From positions 1 through 64,000 of the forward strand of contig NZ_JACJPO010000056.1 of NCBI RefSeq assembly GCF_014696105.1: DNA of 64,000 nucleotides, read 5' to 3'. Numbering within the stretch: position 1 is the stretch's first letter; the number at the start of each line of letters is the position of its first letter. Under the pieces are notes generated by a model. The model made no database searches. It was given only the letters and a program-made list of their open reading frames with translations, and was not told the DNA's origin. Both the position numbers and the translations under genes were made by a program. Shown here one piece after another: positions 23,870 through 33,173 of this stretch. Origin of the DNA: Microcoleus sp. FACHB-1515. Its GTDB lineage: Bacteria > Cyanobacteriota > Cyanobacteriia > Elainellales > Elainellaceae.

Positions 23870-26031
23870 GCCATGCCTGCCTCTTGCAATGCGAGTTCCA
23901 TCAGGATTTTTTGTGAGCTTTGTTCGCTTGAACCTTCGGCGGGGCGACGCTGGATGTAGCGTCCGTCTGGCTGCAAGTCCCAGGCTTGGCGGTTGTCTGC
24001 CAGCATGATGCCCAAGAGTTCCTGGAGGTCTTTGGCGATCGCTTCGTCCTCGATCGGCACAACCGCTTCGACGCGACGATCGAGGTTGCGCGTCATCCAG
24101 TCGGCGCTGCCGATGTAGACTTCTTCGGCTCCGCCATTTTGGAAATAGAAGATGCGCGAATGCTCCAAAAATCGCCCGACAATGCTGATGACGCGAATGT
24201 TGTCGCTCACGTCCTCGACACCCGGACGCAAACAGCAGATGCCGCGCACAATCAGATCGATTTCAACTCCGGCGCGAGAGGCTTCATACAGGGCGCGGAT
24301 GATTTGCGGATCGACGAGGGCGTTCATTTTGGCGACGATGCGGCTGGGCTGTCCGAGGCGGCTGTGGTCGGCTTCACGTTGGATTAAGGCAATCATGCGA
24401 TCGCGCAGATTCACTGGGGCAACCAGCAGTTTGCGGTAGGACTGCTGGCGGGAATATCCGGTCAGGTAGTTAAACAGGTCGGTCAAATCTGCGCCCAAGG
24501 CATCGCGGCAGCTTAGCAGGCCGAGATCCGTGTAGAGGCGGGCGGTTTTGGAATTGTAGTTGCCTGTGCCGATGTGGACATAGCGGCGGATGCGGCCTTC
24601 TTCACGACGGACAACGAGGGCGATTTTGGTGTGCGTTTTGAGGCCGACCAGTCCGTAAACGACGTGAATGCCGCCGCTTTCCAGCTTTCGCGCCCAGCTA
24701 ATATTATTTTCTTCGTCAAAGCGGGCTTTGAGTTCCATCAGCACGGCGACCTGTTTGCCATTTTCGGCAGCGGCGATCAGGGCGTTGAGAATCGGTGAAT
24801 CGCCGGATGTGCGGTAGAGCGTCATTTTGATCGCCAGCACGTCCGGGTCGTGGGCGGCTTGCGTGATGAAGCGCTGTACGGTTCCGGCAAACGAATGATA
24901 CGGGTGATGCACCATCAGGTCGCTTTTGCGGAGAACCGAGAAGATGTCTTCTTCACCGTCAGCCCCAAAATCCGATCGATCGCCCTCCACGTCGCTCAAC
25001 CGCTGAAACGGCAGCGGCACGACCGGAGACCAATTCGGATCTTTGAGTTCTGGCAGCGGCAGACCGAGGAACGACATCAGATCGGACAGACACAGCAAGC
25101 CCTCGACTTCGTAGACATCGCTGGTGTCGATTTCCATTTCTTCAATCAGCGTGTCGCGGATCACATCGGGCATGGTGGCGTGAATTTCCAGCCGGACGAT
25201 CGAGCCGCCAAACCGCCGCTTGCGAAGCTCCTGCTCGATCGCCAGCATTAGATCGTCCGCTTCGTCTTCTTCCACTTCCAGATCGGCGTTGCGGGTGACG
25301 CGAAACAGGTAATATTCCTGAATGTTCATGCCCGGAAACAGAAATTCCAGGTTGTGCGCCACGACTTGCTCTAGCGAAACACCTGTCCAAGGCGACGGTT
25401 TGCCTTTGAACGGCAGGCGCAGATGTTCGGGCAGGGCAATGAAGCGCGGCAGCACGTTGGGAACTTTGACGCGGGCGAAATGCTCTTCTTCGGTTTCCGC
25501 ATCTTTGATCACAACCGCGAGACTGAGGCTGAGATTGGAGATGTAGGGAAACGGATGTCCCGGATCAACGGCCAGCGGTGTGAGGACGGGGAAAATTTGC
25601 TCTTCAAAATACTGCTGAAGGAATAAGCGCTGCTCTTGGTTCAAATCGACGTAATCGAGCAGGTGAATTCCATGTGCGGCGAGTTGTGGACGCAATGCCT
25701 GATCGAAATGGCGATGCTGCTTGGCGACCATCGGGCGGAGGCGACGGGCGATCGCTTCAAGCTGCTGCTGGGCGGTGCGGCCATCGGCGGAAAGCTTGGT
25801 GACTTTGGCTTCGACCTGCTGCTTCAGCGCGGCGACGCGCACCATAAAGTATTCGTCCAGGTTGGAGCTAAAAATCGCGATGAATTTGAGGCGATCGATC
25901 AGCGGAGTCCGAGGATCAAACGCTTCATGCAACACGCGATTGTTAAACTCCAGCCAGCTTAGTTCACGGCTGAAATAGTATTGCGGATCGGTTAGCTCAA
26001 CGTCGGGTAGAGACTTCTTCAGGCGCGGCAT
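23866..26031 (-). CDS. ppk1: polyphosphate kinase
   Basis: Ppk1 of 721 residues, the full family length; makes inorganic polyphosphate from ATP. N-terminal domain (YYFSRELSWLEFNNRVLHEA), head domain, then two phospholipase-D-like C-terminal domains. The autophosphorylated and assisting histidines lie in GLKTHTKIALV and YVHIGTGNYNSKTARLYTDL; the second C-domain shows VRGICCLRPGVEDVSDNIRV and SADWMTRNLDRRVE. ATG 26031. Transcribed with the DUF1824 gene. In cyanobacteria polyphosphate granules store phosphate and buffer energy. Confidence 0.97.
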   Translation of the reverse strand: MPRLKKSLPDVELTDPQYYFSRELSWLEFNNRVLHEAFDPRTPLIDRLKFIAIFSSNLDEYFMVRVAALKQQVEAKVTKLSADGRTAQQQLEAIARRLRPMVAKQHRHFDQALRPQLAAHGIHLLDYVDLNQEQRLFLQQYFEEQIFPVLTPLAVDPGHPFPYISNLSLSLAVVIKDAETEEEHFARVKVPNVLPRFIALPEHLRLPFKGKPSPWTGVSLEQVVAHNLEFLFPGMNIQEYYLFRVTRNADLEVEEDEADDLMLAIEQELRKRRFGGSIVRLEIHATMPDVIRDTLIEEMEIDTSDVYEVEGLLCLSDLMSFLGLPLPELKDPNWSPVVPLPFQRLSDVEGDRSDFGADGEEDIFSVLRKSDLMVHHPYHSFAGTVQRFITQAAHDPDVLAIKMTLYRTSGDSPILNALIAAAENGKQVAVLMELKARFDEENNISWARKLESGGIHVVYGLVGLKTHTKIALVVRREEGRIRRYVHIGTGNYNSKTARLYTDLGLLSCRDALGADLTDLFNYLTGYSRQQSYRKLLVAPVNLRDRMIALIQREADHSRLGQPSRIVAKMNALVDPQIIRALYEASRAGVEIDLIVRGICCLRPGVEDVSDNIRVISIVGRFLEHSRIFYFQNGGAEEVYIGSADWMTRNLDRRVEAVVPIEDEAIAKDLQELLGIMLADNRQAWDLQPDGRYIQRRPAEGSSEQSSQKILMELALQEAGMA

Positions 26032-26093
26032 AGCTCAAACGTCGATCGAACGTCAGCAGGGATACCGTTATGATAGACGCGCCTTTTACTTTG

Positions 26094-26123
26094 GTGACGG
26101 TTAAAAAAGTGACGGTTAAAAAA
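26094..26123. repeat. tandem 15-bp direct repeat
   Basis: GTGACGGTTAAAAAA occurs twice in a row at 26094-26108 and 26109-26123. It spans the 3' end of the 68-aa gene and lies upstream of ppk1. Confidence 0.85.
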
Positions 26124-26322
26124 CTTGATCTTCGATTCCCAGCCACCATTCGCCCAAGTTGATGATGTCGCGATGGATGTCGGCCAGCGATCGCACATAT
26201 TCTTCGGGACTGAGCAAATGCTGCTGCTCTTGCAGTTTTTTCAGACGCAGTTGCGCCAGCAACCAGGGTTTTGAAATTCCGTCAGTGGCGGCGATGTAGG
26301 CCGAAAGTTCGTCGCTGTTCAT
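26116..26322 (-). CDS. small hypothetical protein, 68 aa
   Basis: A 68-residue helical protein (LSAYIAATDGISKPWLLAQL, then RLKKLQEQQHLLSPEEYVRS) ending in WWLGIEDQVF. It looks like a small conserved cyanobacterial protein; the role is unknown. ATG 26322. It is upstream of ppk1 on the same strand, 84 bases apart, and divergent from the LysR regulator. Confidence 0.65.
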   Translation of the reverse strand: MNSDELSAYIAATDGISKPWLLAQLRLKKLQEQQHLLSPEEYVRSLADIHRDIINLGEWWLGIEDQVF

Positions 26323-26350
26323 CTTTGAAAAAGAGCAAGGGCAATGCTCT

Positions 26351-26386
26351 GATTGTAGGCATAGAAAAGATTGTAGGCATGGAAAA
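26351..26386. repeat. tandem 18-bp direct repeat upstream of LysR gene
   Basis: GATTGTAGGCATAGAAAA followed by GATTGTAGGCATGGAAAA, one mismatch, 50 bases before the LysR start and 29 bases before the divergent 68-aa gene. It could be a binding site for the regulator or a simple slippage product. Confidence 0.75.
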
Positions 26387-26435
26387 CTCGATAGGCTGGA
26401 TTAGGATTGTCTAGACGCGATCGCAGCGGCTTGGA

Positions 26436-27344
26436 ATGATCGAACTTCGCCATTTGCGCTACTTCATTGCCGTTGCCGAAGAACTGCATTTTGGCCGCGC
26501 CGCCGATCGATTGCAGATGGCGCAGCCGCCGTTAAGTCAGCAAATTCGCCAGCTTGAAACACAGCTTGGCTTTCAGCTTTTTCATCGGACGAAACGGAGC
26601 GTTCAGCTTACGACGGCGGGACGAGTTTTCTTAAGAGAAGCGCGGCGGATTTTGAGTCAGCTTGAGCAGGCGATCGAAACTGGACGGCAAGCGAGTCGCG
26701 GCGAATTGGGGCAGCTAGCGATCGGGTTTGTCAGTTCCGCCTCGTACAGCATTTTGCCCAAAATTTTGAGCGGCTTTCGCCATCAACTGCCGACTGTGGA
26801 GCTTGCATTGCACGAACTGACGACCGATCAGCAGTTGCGATGGCTGCGCGACGGACGAATTGACGTGGGCTTTGTGCGTCCGCCGATCGATGACGACTCG
26901 CTTGGCATTTCCACCATTCTGCAAGAGCCGCTCGTGGTCGCTTTGCCGCAGGCGCATCCGTTCGCCACTGCTGAATCTGTCTCGTTGCGATCGCTGAGCA
27001 GCGAGTCTTTCATTCTCTTTCCTCGCCAGCTTGCCCCCGGACTGTACGACCAAATTATTGCCCTGTGTCAGCAAATGGAATTTAGTCCGAAAGTCGTGCA
27101 GGAAGCAATTCAGATGCAAACGATCGTCAGCCTCGTCGCGGCGGAAATTGGGATCGCGATCGTCCCAATTTCCCTACAAAACTTGCAGCGCACCGGAGTC
27201 GTCTACCGCCGTTTGCAGGAACCGACCCCCAAAGCCGCGATCGCCGTTGTCTGGAAGCAGCACGAGAGTTCGCCCATTGTCGATCGCTTCCTCGAAGCCG
27301 TGACACAAGTTGCTCAAGCTGGGATACAAACTGAAACAAAGTAG
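26436..27344 (+). CDS. LysR-family transcriptional regulator
   Basis: A 302-residue LTTR. N-terminal winged helix: LRHLRYFIAVAEELHFGRAA and DRLQMAQPPLSQQIRQLETQ (recognition helix), then LGFQLFHRTKRSVQLTTAG. The effector-binding domain starts near residue 92 (LAIGFVSSASYSILPKIL). This N-terminus is most like the CatR/BenM/CbbR-type branch. Effector unknown. The bestrophin gene follows in the same direction after 62 bases and could be a target. Tandem 18-bp repeats lie just upstream. Confidence 0.93.
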   Translation: MIELRHLRYFIAVAEELHFGRAADRLQMAQPPLSQQIRQLETQLGFQLFHRTKRSVQLTTAGRVFLREARRILSQLEQAIETGRQASRGELGQLAIGFVSSASYSILPKILSGFRHQLPTVELALHELTTDQQLRWLRDGRIDVGFVRPPIDDDSLGISTILQEPLVVALPQAHPFATAESVSLRSLSSESFILFPRQLAPGLYDQIIALCQQMEFSPKVVQEAIQMQTIVSLVAAEIGIAIVPISLQNLQRTGVVYRRLQEPTPKAAIAVVWKQHESSPIVDRFLEAVTQVAQAGIQTETK

Positions 27345-27406
27345 GAATGCTAAGCTGACACCCGACACAGACGCGAGATCTCGCTCTCCCCGACACCCGA
27401 TCCCCA

Positions 27407-28309
27407 ATGCTCGAACGTACACAATTTTGGTTTCGATCGACGCTGCGCTGGCGCGGTTCTGTTTTACCTGCCGTACTACCCAAAGCGATCGCCTGTGGCG
27501 CAGTGGCGATCGTCGTGACGATTTTGCACGAGCAGGGCTGGCCGATGGCGATTCCGGCTTTGGCAGGTTTGGTGCCAAATATCGTGCTGGGGTTGGTGCT
27601 CGTCTTTCGGACGAATACGGCCTATGAACGCTTTTGGGAAGGGCGCAAGCTGTGGGGCAGTCTGGTGAATTTGACGCGCAACTTGGCGCGGCAGCTTTGG
27701 ACGAATGTTGAGGAGCGTGACGCGGCTGACCATGAGGCAAAGGCAGCGACATTGCGCTTGCTGGTGGCTTTTTCGATCGCCACCAAACAGCATTTACGCA
27801 ATCAGCCCGTCAACGAAGAAATCGCCCAACTGCTGCCCAAATCGCAATACTACACGCTCAAGCTGATGAACAATCCGCCGCTGGAAATCGCCTTTTGGAT
27901 TGGCGATTATCTTCAGCAGCAGTATCGGCGCGATCGACTGGAACTCTATCAGCTTACGGCGATGCAAAAACTGCTGGATGGCATGGTGGACTGCTTAGGT
28001 GGCTGCGAACGCATTCTCAAAACGCCGATTCCAATGGCCTACATGATTCATCTGCGACAACTGCTGCTGCTGTATTGCCTGTCGCTGCCGTTTCAGTTCG
28101 TCAACGATCTGGGCTGGTGGACGAGCGTGATTGTGGTCTTGATTAGCTTCACGCTGTTTGGCATCGAAGAAATTGGCGTGGAGATTGAAAATCCGTTTGG
28201 TGGAGATGCGAACGATCTACCGCTGGATGCGATCTGTGAAACAATGCTGCGAAATGTTGAGGATTTGATGACTTTAGCACCCAGTACGCATGATTTTTCT
28301 AGTCGATAA
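27407..28309 (+). CDS. bestrophin-family ion channel
   Basis: A 300-residue membrane protein of the bestrophin/UPF0187 family. LVLVFRTNTAYERFWEGRKLW (about 63-83) is the family core. Hydrophobic segments lie near 25-42, 50-68, 216-235 and 240-258. Family members form pentameric anion channels. In cyanobacteria and algal plastids related proteins pass chloride or bicarbonate and may tune thylakoid ion balance. ATG 27407 (MLERTQFWFR). Possibly cotranscribed with the LysR regulator. Confidence 0.92.
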   Translation: MLERTQFWFRSTLRWRGSVLPAVLPKAIACGAVAIVVTILHEQGWPMAIPALAGLVPNIVLGLVLVFRTNTAYERFWEGRKLWGSLVNLTRNLARQLWTNVEERDAADHEAKAATLRLLVAFSIATKQHLRNQPVNEEIAQLLPKSQYYTLKLMNNPPLEIAFWIGDYLQQQYRRDRLELYQLTAMQKLLDGMVDCLGGCERILKTPIPMAYMIHLRQLLLLYCLSLPFQFVNDLGWWTSVIVVLISFTLFGIEEIGVEIENPFGGDANDLPLDAICETMLRNVEDLMTLAPSTHDFSSR

Positions 28310-28605
28310 TCTGTTGAATTTATCAATTTCGCTGTGAATTGTTGGGTTGAGATTTTGCGATCGCCCAATCATCTTCTTTTTGACTGCAAACATCAGGAGA
28401 AGTTAGGCCAAAAGTTATACAAATCGCGATGATATTTTGCTGCTAATTGAGAATTGTTGCCAGCAATAAATTGATTTCGATCGCGTGTTGAGAATAACTT
28501 TTATTAGATGAAAAATCACGATTGACGGCTGTAGGCAACCCCGATAGATTGAAGAAGTTGAATCTTTCGATCGCGTCCTATTCGAGACATAGGGGAACAT
28601 CAATC
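28310..28605. promoter_or_regulatory. upstream region of dps
   Basis: About 300 bases, AT-rich, no gene seen. It contains scattered CGATCG sites and the ribosome-binding site AGGGGAAC at 28591-28598 for dps. A clear oxidative-stress operator was not identified by eye. Confidence 0.35.
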
Positions 28606-29160
28606 ATGGCTACCATCGACACTCCGCTACAGGCATTTGACCAAGTTGTTGACAACCCGATCCTGCTCGATCGCCAAGTTACCGCAGCAGTTTGTGAAGG
28701 CTTCAACATCGTTTTGTCCAGCTTCCAAGCGCTGTATTTGCAGTATCAAAAGCATCACTTCGTCGTCGAAGGGTCAGAATTCTATCAGCTTCACGAATTC
28801 TTCCAAGAAGGCTACGAACAAGTCCAAAACCACGTTCACGAAATTGGCGAACGACTCAACGGCTTGGGTGGCGTTCCCGCTGCCAGCTTCCACAAACTTG
28901 CGGAACTTTGCTGCTTCACGCCCGAAGCCGACGGCGCGTACTCCTGCCGCCAAATGGTCGAACATGACCTCGCCGCCGAACAAGCAATCATCCGCGTCAT
29001 CCGTCAGCAAGCCGGACAAGCCGAAAGCCTGGGCGATCGCGCCACCCGCTACCTCTACGAACAAATCCTGCTGAAAACTGAAGACCGCGCCTTCCACCTC
29101 GCCCACTTCCTCGCCCCCGACAGCTTGACCTTGGCCTTCAATCGCGTCGTCAACAACTAG
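28606..29160 (+). CDS. dps: Dps-family ferritin-like protein
   Basis: A 184-residue Dps/ferritin-fold protein. The ferroxidase-type residues fall in [20 protein letters not shown] (His, Glu/Asp and the following helix) and [18 protein letters not shown]-like segment. Dps forms a 12-mer that stores iron and detoxifies hydrogen peroxide. I chose ATG 28606 ([11 protein letters not shown]) because AGGGGAAC lies upstream; the frame extends 28 codons further, but those are not family-like. Cyanobacteria carry several Dps proteins with different metal preferences, so the subtype is open. Confidence 0.93.
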   Translation: MATIDTPLQAFDQVVDNPILLDRQVTAAVCEGFNIVLSSFQALYLQYQKHHFVVEGSEFYQLHEFFQEGYEQVQNHVHEIGERLNGLGGVPAASFHKLAELCCFTPEADGAYSCRQMVEHDLAAEQAIIRVIRQQAGQAESLGDRATRYLYEQILLKTEDRAFHLAHFLAPDSLTLAFNRVVNN

Positions 29161-29345
29161 GCGATCGGGTGTCGGGTGTCGGGTGTCGGCTCAGAAACGA
29201 GGGACGCGGTCGGCACACCGATGCGTAGCGCCACATTGCCACCCACCAGTAACCCCTTTGGGAGTCCAGCCCTTTGGTCAGGGTTGGAGGTGTGGAGGAG
29301 GGATGAAATCCCTAGCCTCCACTGGCTCGGAAAACCAAAAAAAGT
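29161..29345. repeat. dispersed intergenic repeat, copy 1
   Basis: Begins with three tandem GGGTGTC units inside CGATCGGGTGTCGG..., then a block ATGCGTAGCGCCACATTG, then GGTTGGAGGT, GGAGGAGGG and CCTAGCCTCCA. The same blocks in the same order occur at 63776-63960. A shorter reverse-oriented fragment lies near 15839 and another near 16157. The element sits directly behind dps and is non-coding. Confidence 0.8.
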
Positions 29346-29346
29346 A

Positions 29347-29407
29347 AAAAGGGGATTGATTCCGTTTGCGATCGCGAAGCGCTATCCGCAGGAATCAATC
29401 CCCTTTT
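29347..29407. terminator. long bidirectional terminator hairpin
   Basis: Arms of 17 bp (AAAAGGGGATTGATTCC at 29347-29363 and its exact reverse complement at 29391-29407) with a 27-base spacer containing GCGATCGC and AAGCGCT. A-rich on the left and TTTT on the right make it usable in both directions between the converging dps and PTPS genes. Confidence 0.8.
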
Positions 29408-29421
29408 CCCATCAAAACATT

Positions 29422-30291
29422 CTAAACCTGAGCATACGTCGGTTCAGTTCGAGCCGCGATCGTTGGCATATCCGCCTCCACGCCATACACCTCAGCCGAA
29501 TTATTCGGACTCTCAATCAGCTTCACCTTATACAGCGTCGCACCCGTTTGACGAATCGGCTCCAACAGCAAATCGCGAATGTGAACCGCAATATTTTCCG
29601 CCGTCGGCACAACCTGCGCGAAATAGGGAATGTCTTTATTGAGAAAAGTGTGATCGAACGGTTCAACCACGTGATCCTCGATCGCCTGCTGCACCTCACC
29701 CAAATCTGCCAGCATTCCAGTACGCGGATCAATCTCGCCCTTCACCGTCACTTCGAGATGATAGTTGTGGCCGTGACCATTTTCCCTGGCACACTTGCCA
29801 TAAATTTCCGAATTTTGCTCCAGCGTCAAATGCGGCAACGCTAACCGATGCGCCGCGCTGAAGTGCGTGCTGATGGTTAAATAAGCTTCCATGTGATTCC
29901 CCGTGTATTCTGCCCAAAGTTCCGGATGCTCAAAAAGCTGAACGCGCACGATCGGCAAATGCGGAGCCAACCGCTGCCAAATCACCCGCGCCATATTTTC
30001 AGTCGTCGGCAAAGTTTGACGAAACTCCGGCCAAGCGTCATTCAAAAACGAAAAGTCAAGCTGGCGCGTCACTTCCCGCTTGATCACCTGCTTGACATCC
30101 GACAAATTCAGCACCATGCCGTATTCATCAAGCTCTCCCACCATCGAAACATAGAGAACATAGTTGTGCCCATGCCCCAGAGGTTGAGCGCACAAGCCGA
30201 ATTTTGCTTGATTTTCCGCTTCGCTTAACTCCGGCAGCCAGTAGCGATGACTCGCCGAAAACTGAGCGCGGCGATCGATGATGCATTTCAT
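29422..30291 (-). CDS. double-domain 6-pyruvoyl-tetrahydropterin synthase/QueD-like protein
   Basis: A 289-residue protein with two PTPS/QueD domains in tandem. Domain 1 (about 1-130): FSASHRYW zinc His, CAQPLGHGHNY (Cys and His-x-His). Domain 2 (about 137-280): FSAAHRLALP, CARENGHGHNYHLEV. Both keep the zinc histidines and the catalytic Cys. PTPS enzymes act on dihydroneopterin triphosphate, making tetrahydropterin or carboxytetrahydropterin (queuosine path). In cyanobacteria pterin glycosides are a known product. A double-domain form is a recognised variant. ATG 30291. Confidence 0.92.
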   Translation of the reverse strand: MKCIIDRRAQFSASHRYWLPELSEAENQAKFGLCAQPLGHGHNYVLYVSMVGELDEYGMVLNLSDVKQVIKREVTRQLDFSFLNDAWPEFRQTLPTTENMARVIWQRLAPHLPIVRVQLFEHPELWAEYTGNHMEAYLTISTHFSAAHRLALPHLTLEQNSEIYGKCARENGHGHNYHLEVTVKGEIDPRTGMLADLGEVQQAIEDHVVEPFDHTFLNKDIPYFAQVVPTAENIAVHIRDLLLEPIRQTGATLYKVKLIESPNNSAEVYGVEADMPTIAARTEPTYAQV

Positions 30292-30503
30292 AGCAAAGTA
30301 AAGTTCCGTTAAGCCCTGTCTTTAAAGATAAGGCAAGTCAAGACGGATGGAACGCAAATCGCAGGAACACGCTGCCCGGCTGGTACTGCATAGAAAATTA
30401 TCGAAGCTGTGACCAGTTCCGCAAGGTAGATTCTTCGGAGAGATCTCGCAACTCTCTAGAATATTCGGCACAATTCAGAAGAAGACGCCATTTGCAGGAG
30501 CCG

Positions 30504-32306
30504 ATGTTACTGCCTTCCGACTCGCGATCGATCTCCCTCGCTCAGATTATGGAACGCCACCCGCTGAAACTCTCCGCCGAAACCGGGATAGTAGAAGCAT
30601 TTCAGGCAATGGCACAAGCAAAGCTACGTGCTGATAACGGAAGACTCGCAGCTTATTGGTATTTTCACCGAAAGAGATGTTGTGAAAATAACAGCAAATC
30701 AGCCGGATTTTCACAAACTCCGACTCTTAGACGTGATGACGCGATCGATCATCACGATCGATCAGTCACGCATCCACAACGTGTACGACGTGCTAGAGCA
30801 ACTGCGACAGCATCACATCCGGCATCTCCCCGTCGTATCCGCAGGCGAAGTGGTGGGCGTTTTGACGCTGCAAGCCATTCGAGCCGTCCTTCCTGCGGAC
30901 CTGCTGAAGCTGCGGCGCGTCCGCGAAGCAATGAGATCGGCTGTGATTGCGATCGCTCCGACCGATTCACTCTGGAAACTGCGCTATGAAGCTGCCGATC
31001 GCGCCAGCGGCCAAATGCTTTATGAGCGGGATTTAACGAGCGATCGCGTCACTTGGGGCTGCAACACCGAGCAGATTTTGGGCTTTGCCTCTGAGGAAAT
31101 GCCGCAAGATGCCGATGCATTCATGATGCTGGTGCATCCTGACGACTTCGAGTGGATCAACGCTGCCGACTATCGTGCCAAACAGTCTAACCGTCGAGAA
31201 TATCAAATTCGCCGCAAAGATGACACGTATATCTGGGTTGCCGATTGCTATCAAAGAATTGGCAGCGATCGCATTATTGGCTTTTTAATCAACATTACCG
31301 ATCGCAAGCAGGCCGAAGCAAACTTGCAGCGAACCGAGCAATGGCTACAACAATTTAGCCGCCTGTCGCCCAGTTTAATCTATACGTTGGTGTGCGAAGC
31401 AGATGGTCGATGCATTTGTTGAAGCTGCTTTCACTGCGTTGCGATCAGACGGTTCAATCGGCGATCTTCACGCCTACAAATTTGTGATGCACAGTCCTTC
31501 GGGCGATCGATTTTTGGGCGGCATGGCGTTTGATATTACCGATCGCAAACAGGCAGAACTAGCTCGCGAACAAGCCGAAAGCGCAAGGCGAGAAAGCGAA
31601 GAAAGGTTTCGTCAGCTTGCCGAAAACATTGACGATGTGTTTTGGATTATGGATGCCAAAACGCGCCAAATTCTCTACATCAGTCCGGCGTTTGAAACGG
31701 TTTGGGGCTATTCGCGATCGACTGTTCATGAAACCTATCAAAGCTGGATTGCCACCATTCATCCAGATGATTTGCCAAAGCTGCACGCCACAACGCAACT
31801 GCCGATCGGCGATCCGGTTGCGGTTGAGTATCGAATTATTCGCGAGGACGGCGAAATTCGCTGGATTAGCGATCGCGGCTTTCCCATTCGCAATGCCGCA
31901 GGTGAAGTGTATCGGATTGCTGGAATTGCCGCAGACATCACCGATCGTAAACTGTCCGAGGAAAATCTTCAGCAGAGCGCATCGCGGCTCGACACGCAGC
32001 AGTGCTACCAACTGATTCATCAACTTTCAACCGAGCATCAGGAGATTGCAAGTCGCCTGCGGCTGCTGGTCGATGATTTTCGCTTTGATACGCTGCTGGA
32101 ACTGTTGGCAAAACAAGCGATCGACACCAACCGATAGCGCGGAACAGGCGAAATTGGCTGTTATTGAAATCGATCGCGTCCGGGTAATCCTTGCTGACGA
32201 TGGAGCAGGCATTGCTGAAGACAGCGCGATCGCAGTTGTTCAATTCTGGCTCGGTCAGAGGCCAGCGGTCGATCGTCAAAATTTTTGCCAAAATCACAGC
32301 AGGAAG
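30504..32306 (+). pseudogene. decayed CBS-PAS sensor histidine kinase
   Basis: From ATG 30504 (SD AGGAGC upstream) the frame gives LAQIMERHPLKLSAETGIVE, the start of a CBS pair. Near 30615-30628 it shifts by one base, and the CBS domain continues in another frame as LITEDSQLIGIFTERDVV. Two CBS motifs and a PAS/PAC domain (INITDRKQAEANLQ) follow. At 31403-31422 a second PAS is cut mid-domain and rejoined in a third frame with FDITDRKQAEL, then another PAS/PAC (ADITDRKLSEEN). The kinase dimerisation domain and most of the ATPase are missing; after a stop at 32137 only VRVILADDGAGIAED, like an ATPase G1 box, remains in a further frame. Confidence 0.88.
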
Positions 32307-32324
32307 TGATTTTGCACAAGAGGT

Positions 32325-33173
32325 GTGATGGTGCGACGACATCGCGTTTTAGGAAGTCTGCTGGTGTGTTGTGCGATCGCGGCGGCAATTCTTCCACCTG
32401 CAACCGCGCAAGAATCACTGTGTCCGGCTCCTGCTCTGTCGCGCCTGACTCGACATCGAATTGCTGCCGGAGAAACGCTGGCCGCGATCGCACAGCGCTA
32501 CAGCTTGATCCCCGCAACGCTAATCGGCTTCAATCCAGCCTTGCGAAACGGATTGCCGCCTGTGGGCACTGAGATCGTGATTCCGCCCTACAACGGCATT
32601 CGGGTCGAAGTGCCTGCGGGTCAAACTTGGCGCGATGTGGCAGCGCGATATGGCGTCCGAGCCGACGTGCTGTTTGAAGTGAATGGCTGTCAACGTCAGC
32701 CGCGCGTTGTGTTTATCCCCGGTGTCAACTGGTCGCCCACCGGAACGACAACCGCAACTCAGCCGACCGGAGGAGTGCTGACGGGCTATCCGCTGCCCAG
32801 CGAGGCGACGATTTTGCAGGCATATGGCTGGCAGGTTTCCCCCACGACTGGTCAGGTCGTGTTCAACAGCGGCGTTGAACTGGCGGCACAACCGGGAACG
32901 CCCGTGCTGGCAACGGGCAGCGGCACGATCGCCTTTGCCGGAGCGCAAAACGGCACGAATTTGATTGTGATCAACCATGCACAAGGACTGCAAACGCGCT
33001 ATGCGCTGCTGGGATCGATCGGCGTTCGGGTCGGACAAACCGTCCGCGCAGGCGATCGCATCGGGACAAGCGCTACTTCGCTGCACTTTGAGGTGCGATC
33101 GAATTCCAGCTTGGGCTGGGTGGCACAAAATCCCAGCACCTACATTCGCAACCTCAATCTGAGAACGCAGTAA
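32325..33173 (+). CDS. LysM and degenerate M23-peptidase-like secreted protein
   Basis: A 282-residue secreted protein. Signal peptide about 1-29 ending near ATAQE. Two LysM-like domains follow (HRIAAGETLAAIAQRYSL, then VEVPAGQTWRDVAARYGV), which bind glycan. The C-terminal part has the LytM/M23 fold, but the zinc ligands are altered: the usual H-x-G-x-D block reads NSGVELAA, and the conserved HxH block reads TSLHFEVR with one His. It is therefore probably not an active endopeptidase and may act as an amidase activator, as EnvC and NlpD do. The 3' end overlaps the GH57 gene by 20 bases in convergent orientation. Confidence 0.88.
   Translation: MMVRRHRVLGSLLVCCAIAAAILPPATAQESLCPAPALSRLTRHRIAAGETLAAIAQRYSLIPATLIGFNPALRNGLPPVGTEIVIPPYNGIRVEVPAGQTWRDVAARYGVRADVLFEVNGCQRQPRVVFIPGVNWSPTGTTTATQPTGGVLTGYPLPSEATILQAYGWQVSPTTGQVVFNSGVELAAQPGTPVLATGSGTIAFAGAQNGTNLIVINHAQGLQTRYALLGSIGVRVGQTVRAGDRIGTSATSLHFEVRSNSSLGWVAQNPSTYIRNLNLRTQ

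Noticed and set aside
29161-29190. CRISPR-like tandem units at GGGTGTC
   Set aside because: Three 7-base units with no spacers; this is a short tandem repeat at the end of a dispersed element.
29176-29844. A 222-codon plus-strand frame over the repeat and the PTPS gene
   Set aside because: The first half is a non-coding repeat and the second half is antisense to the PTPS/QueD gene.
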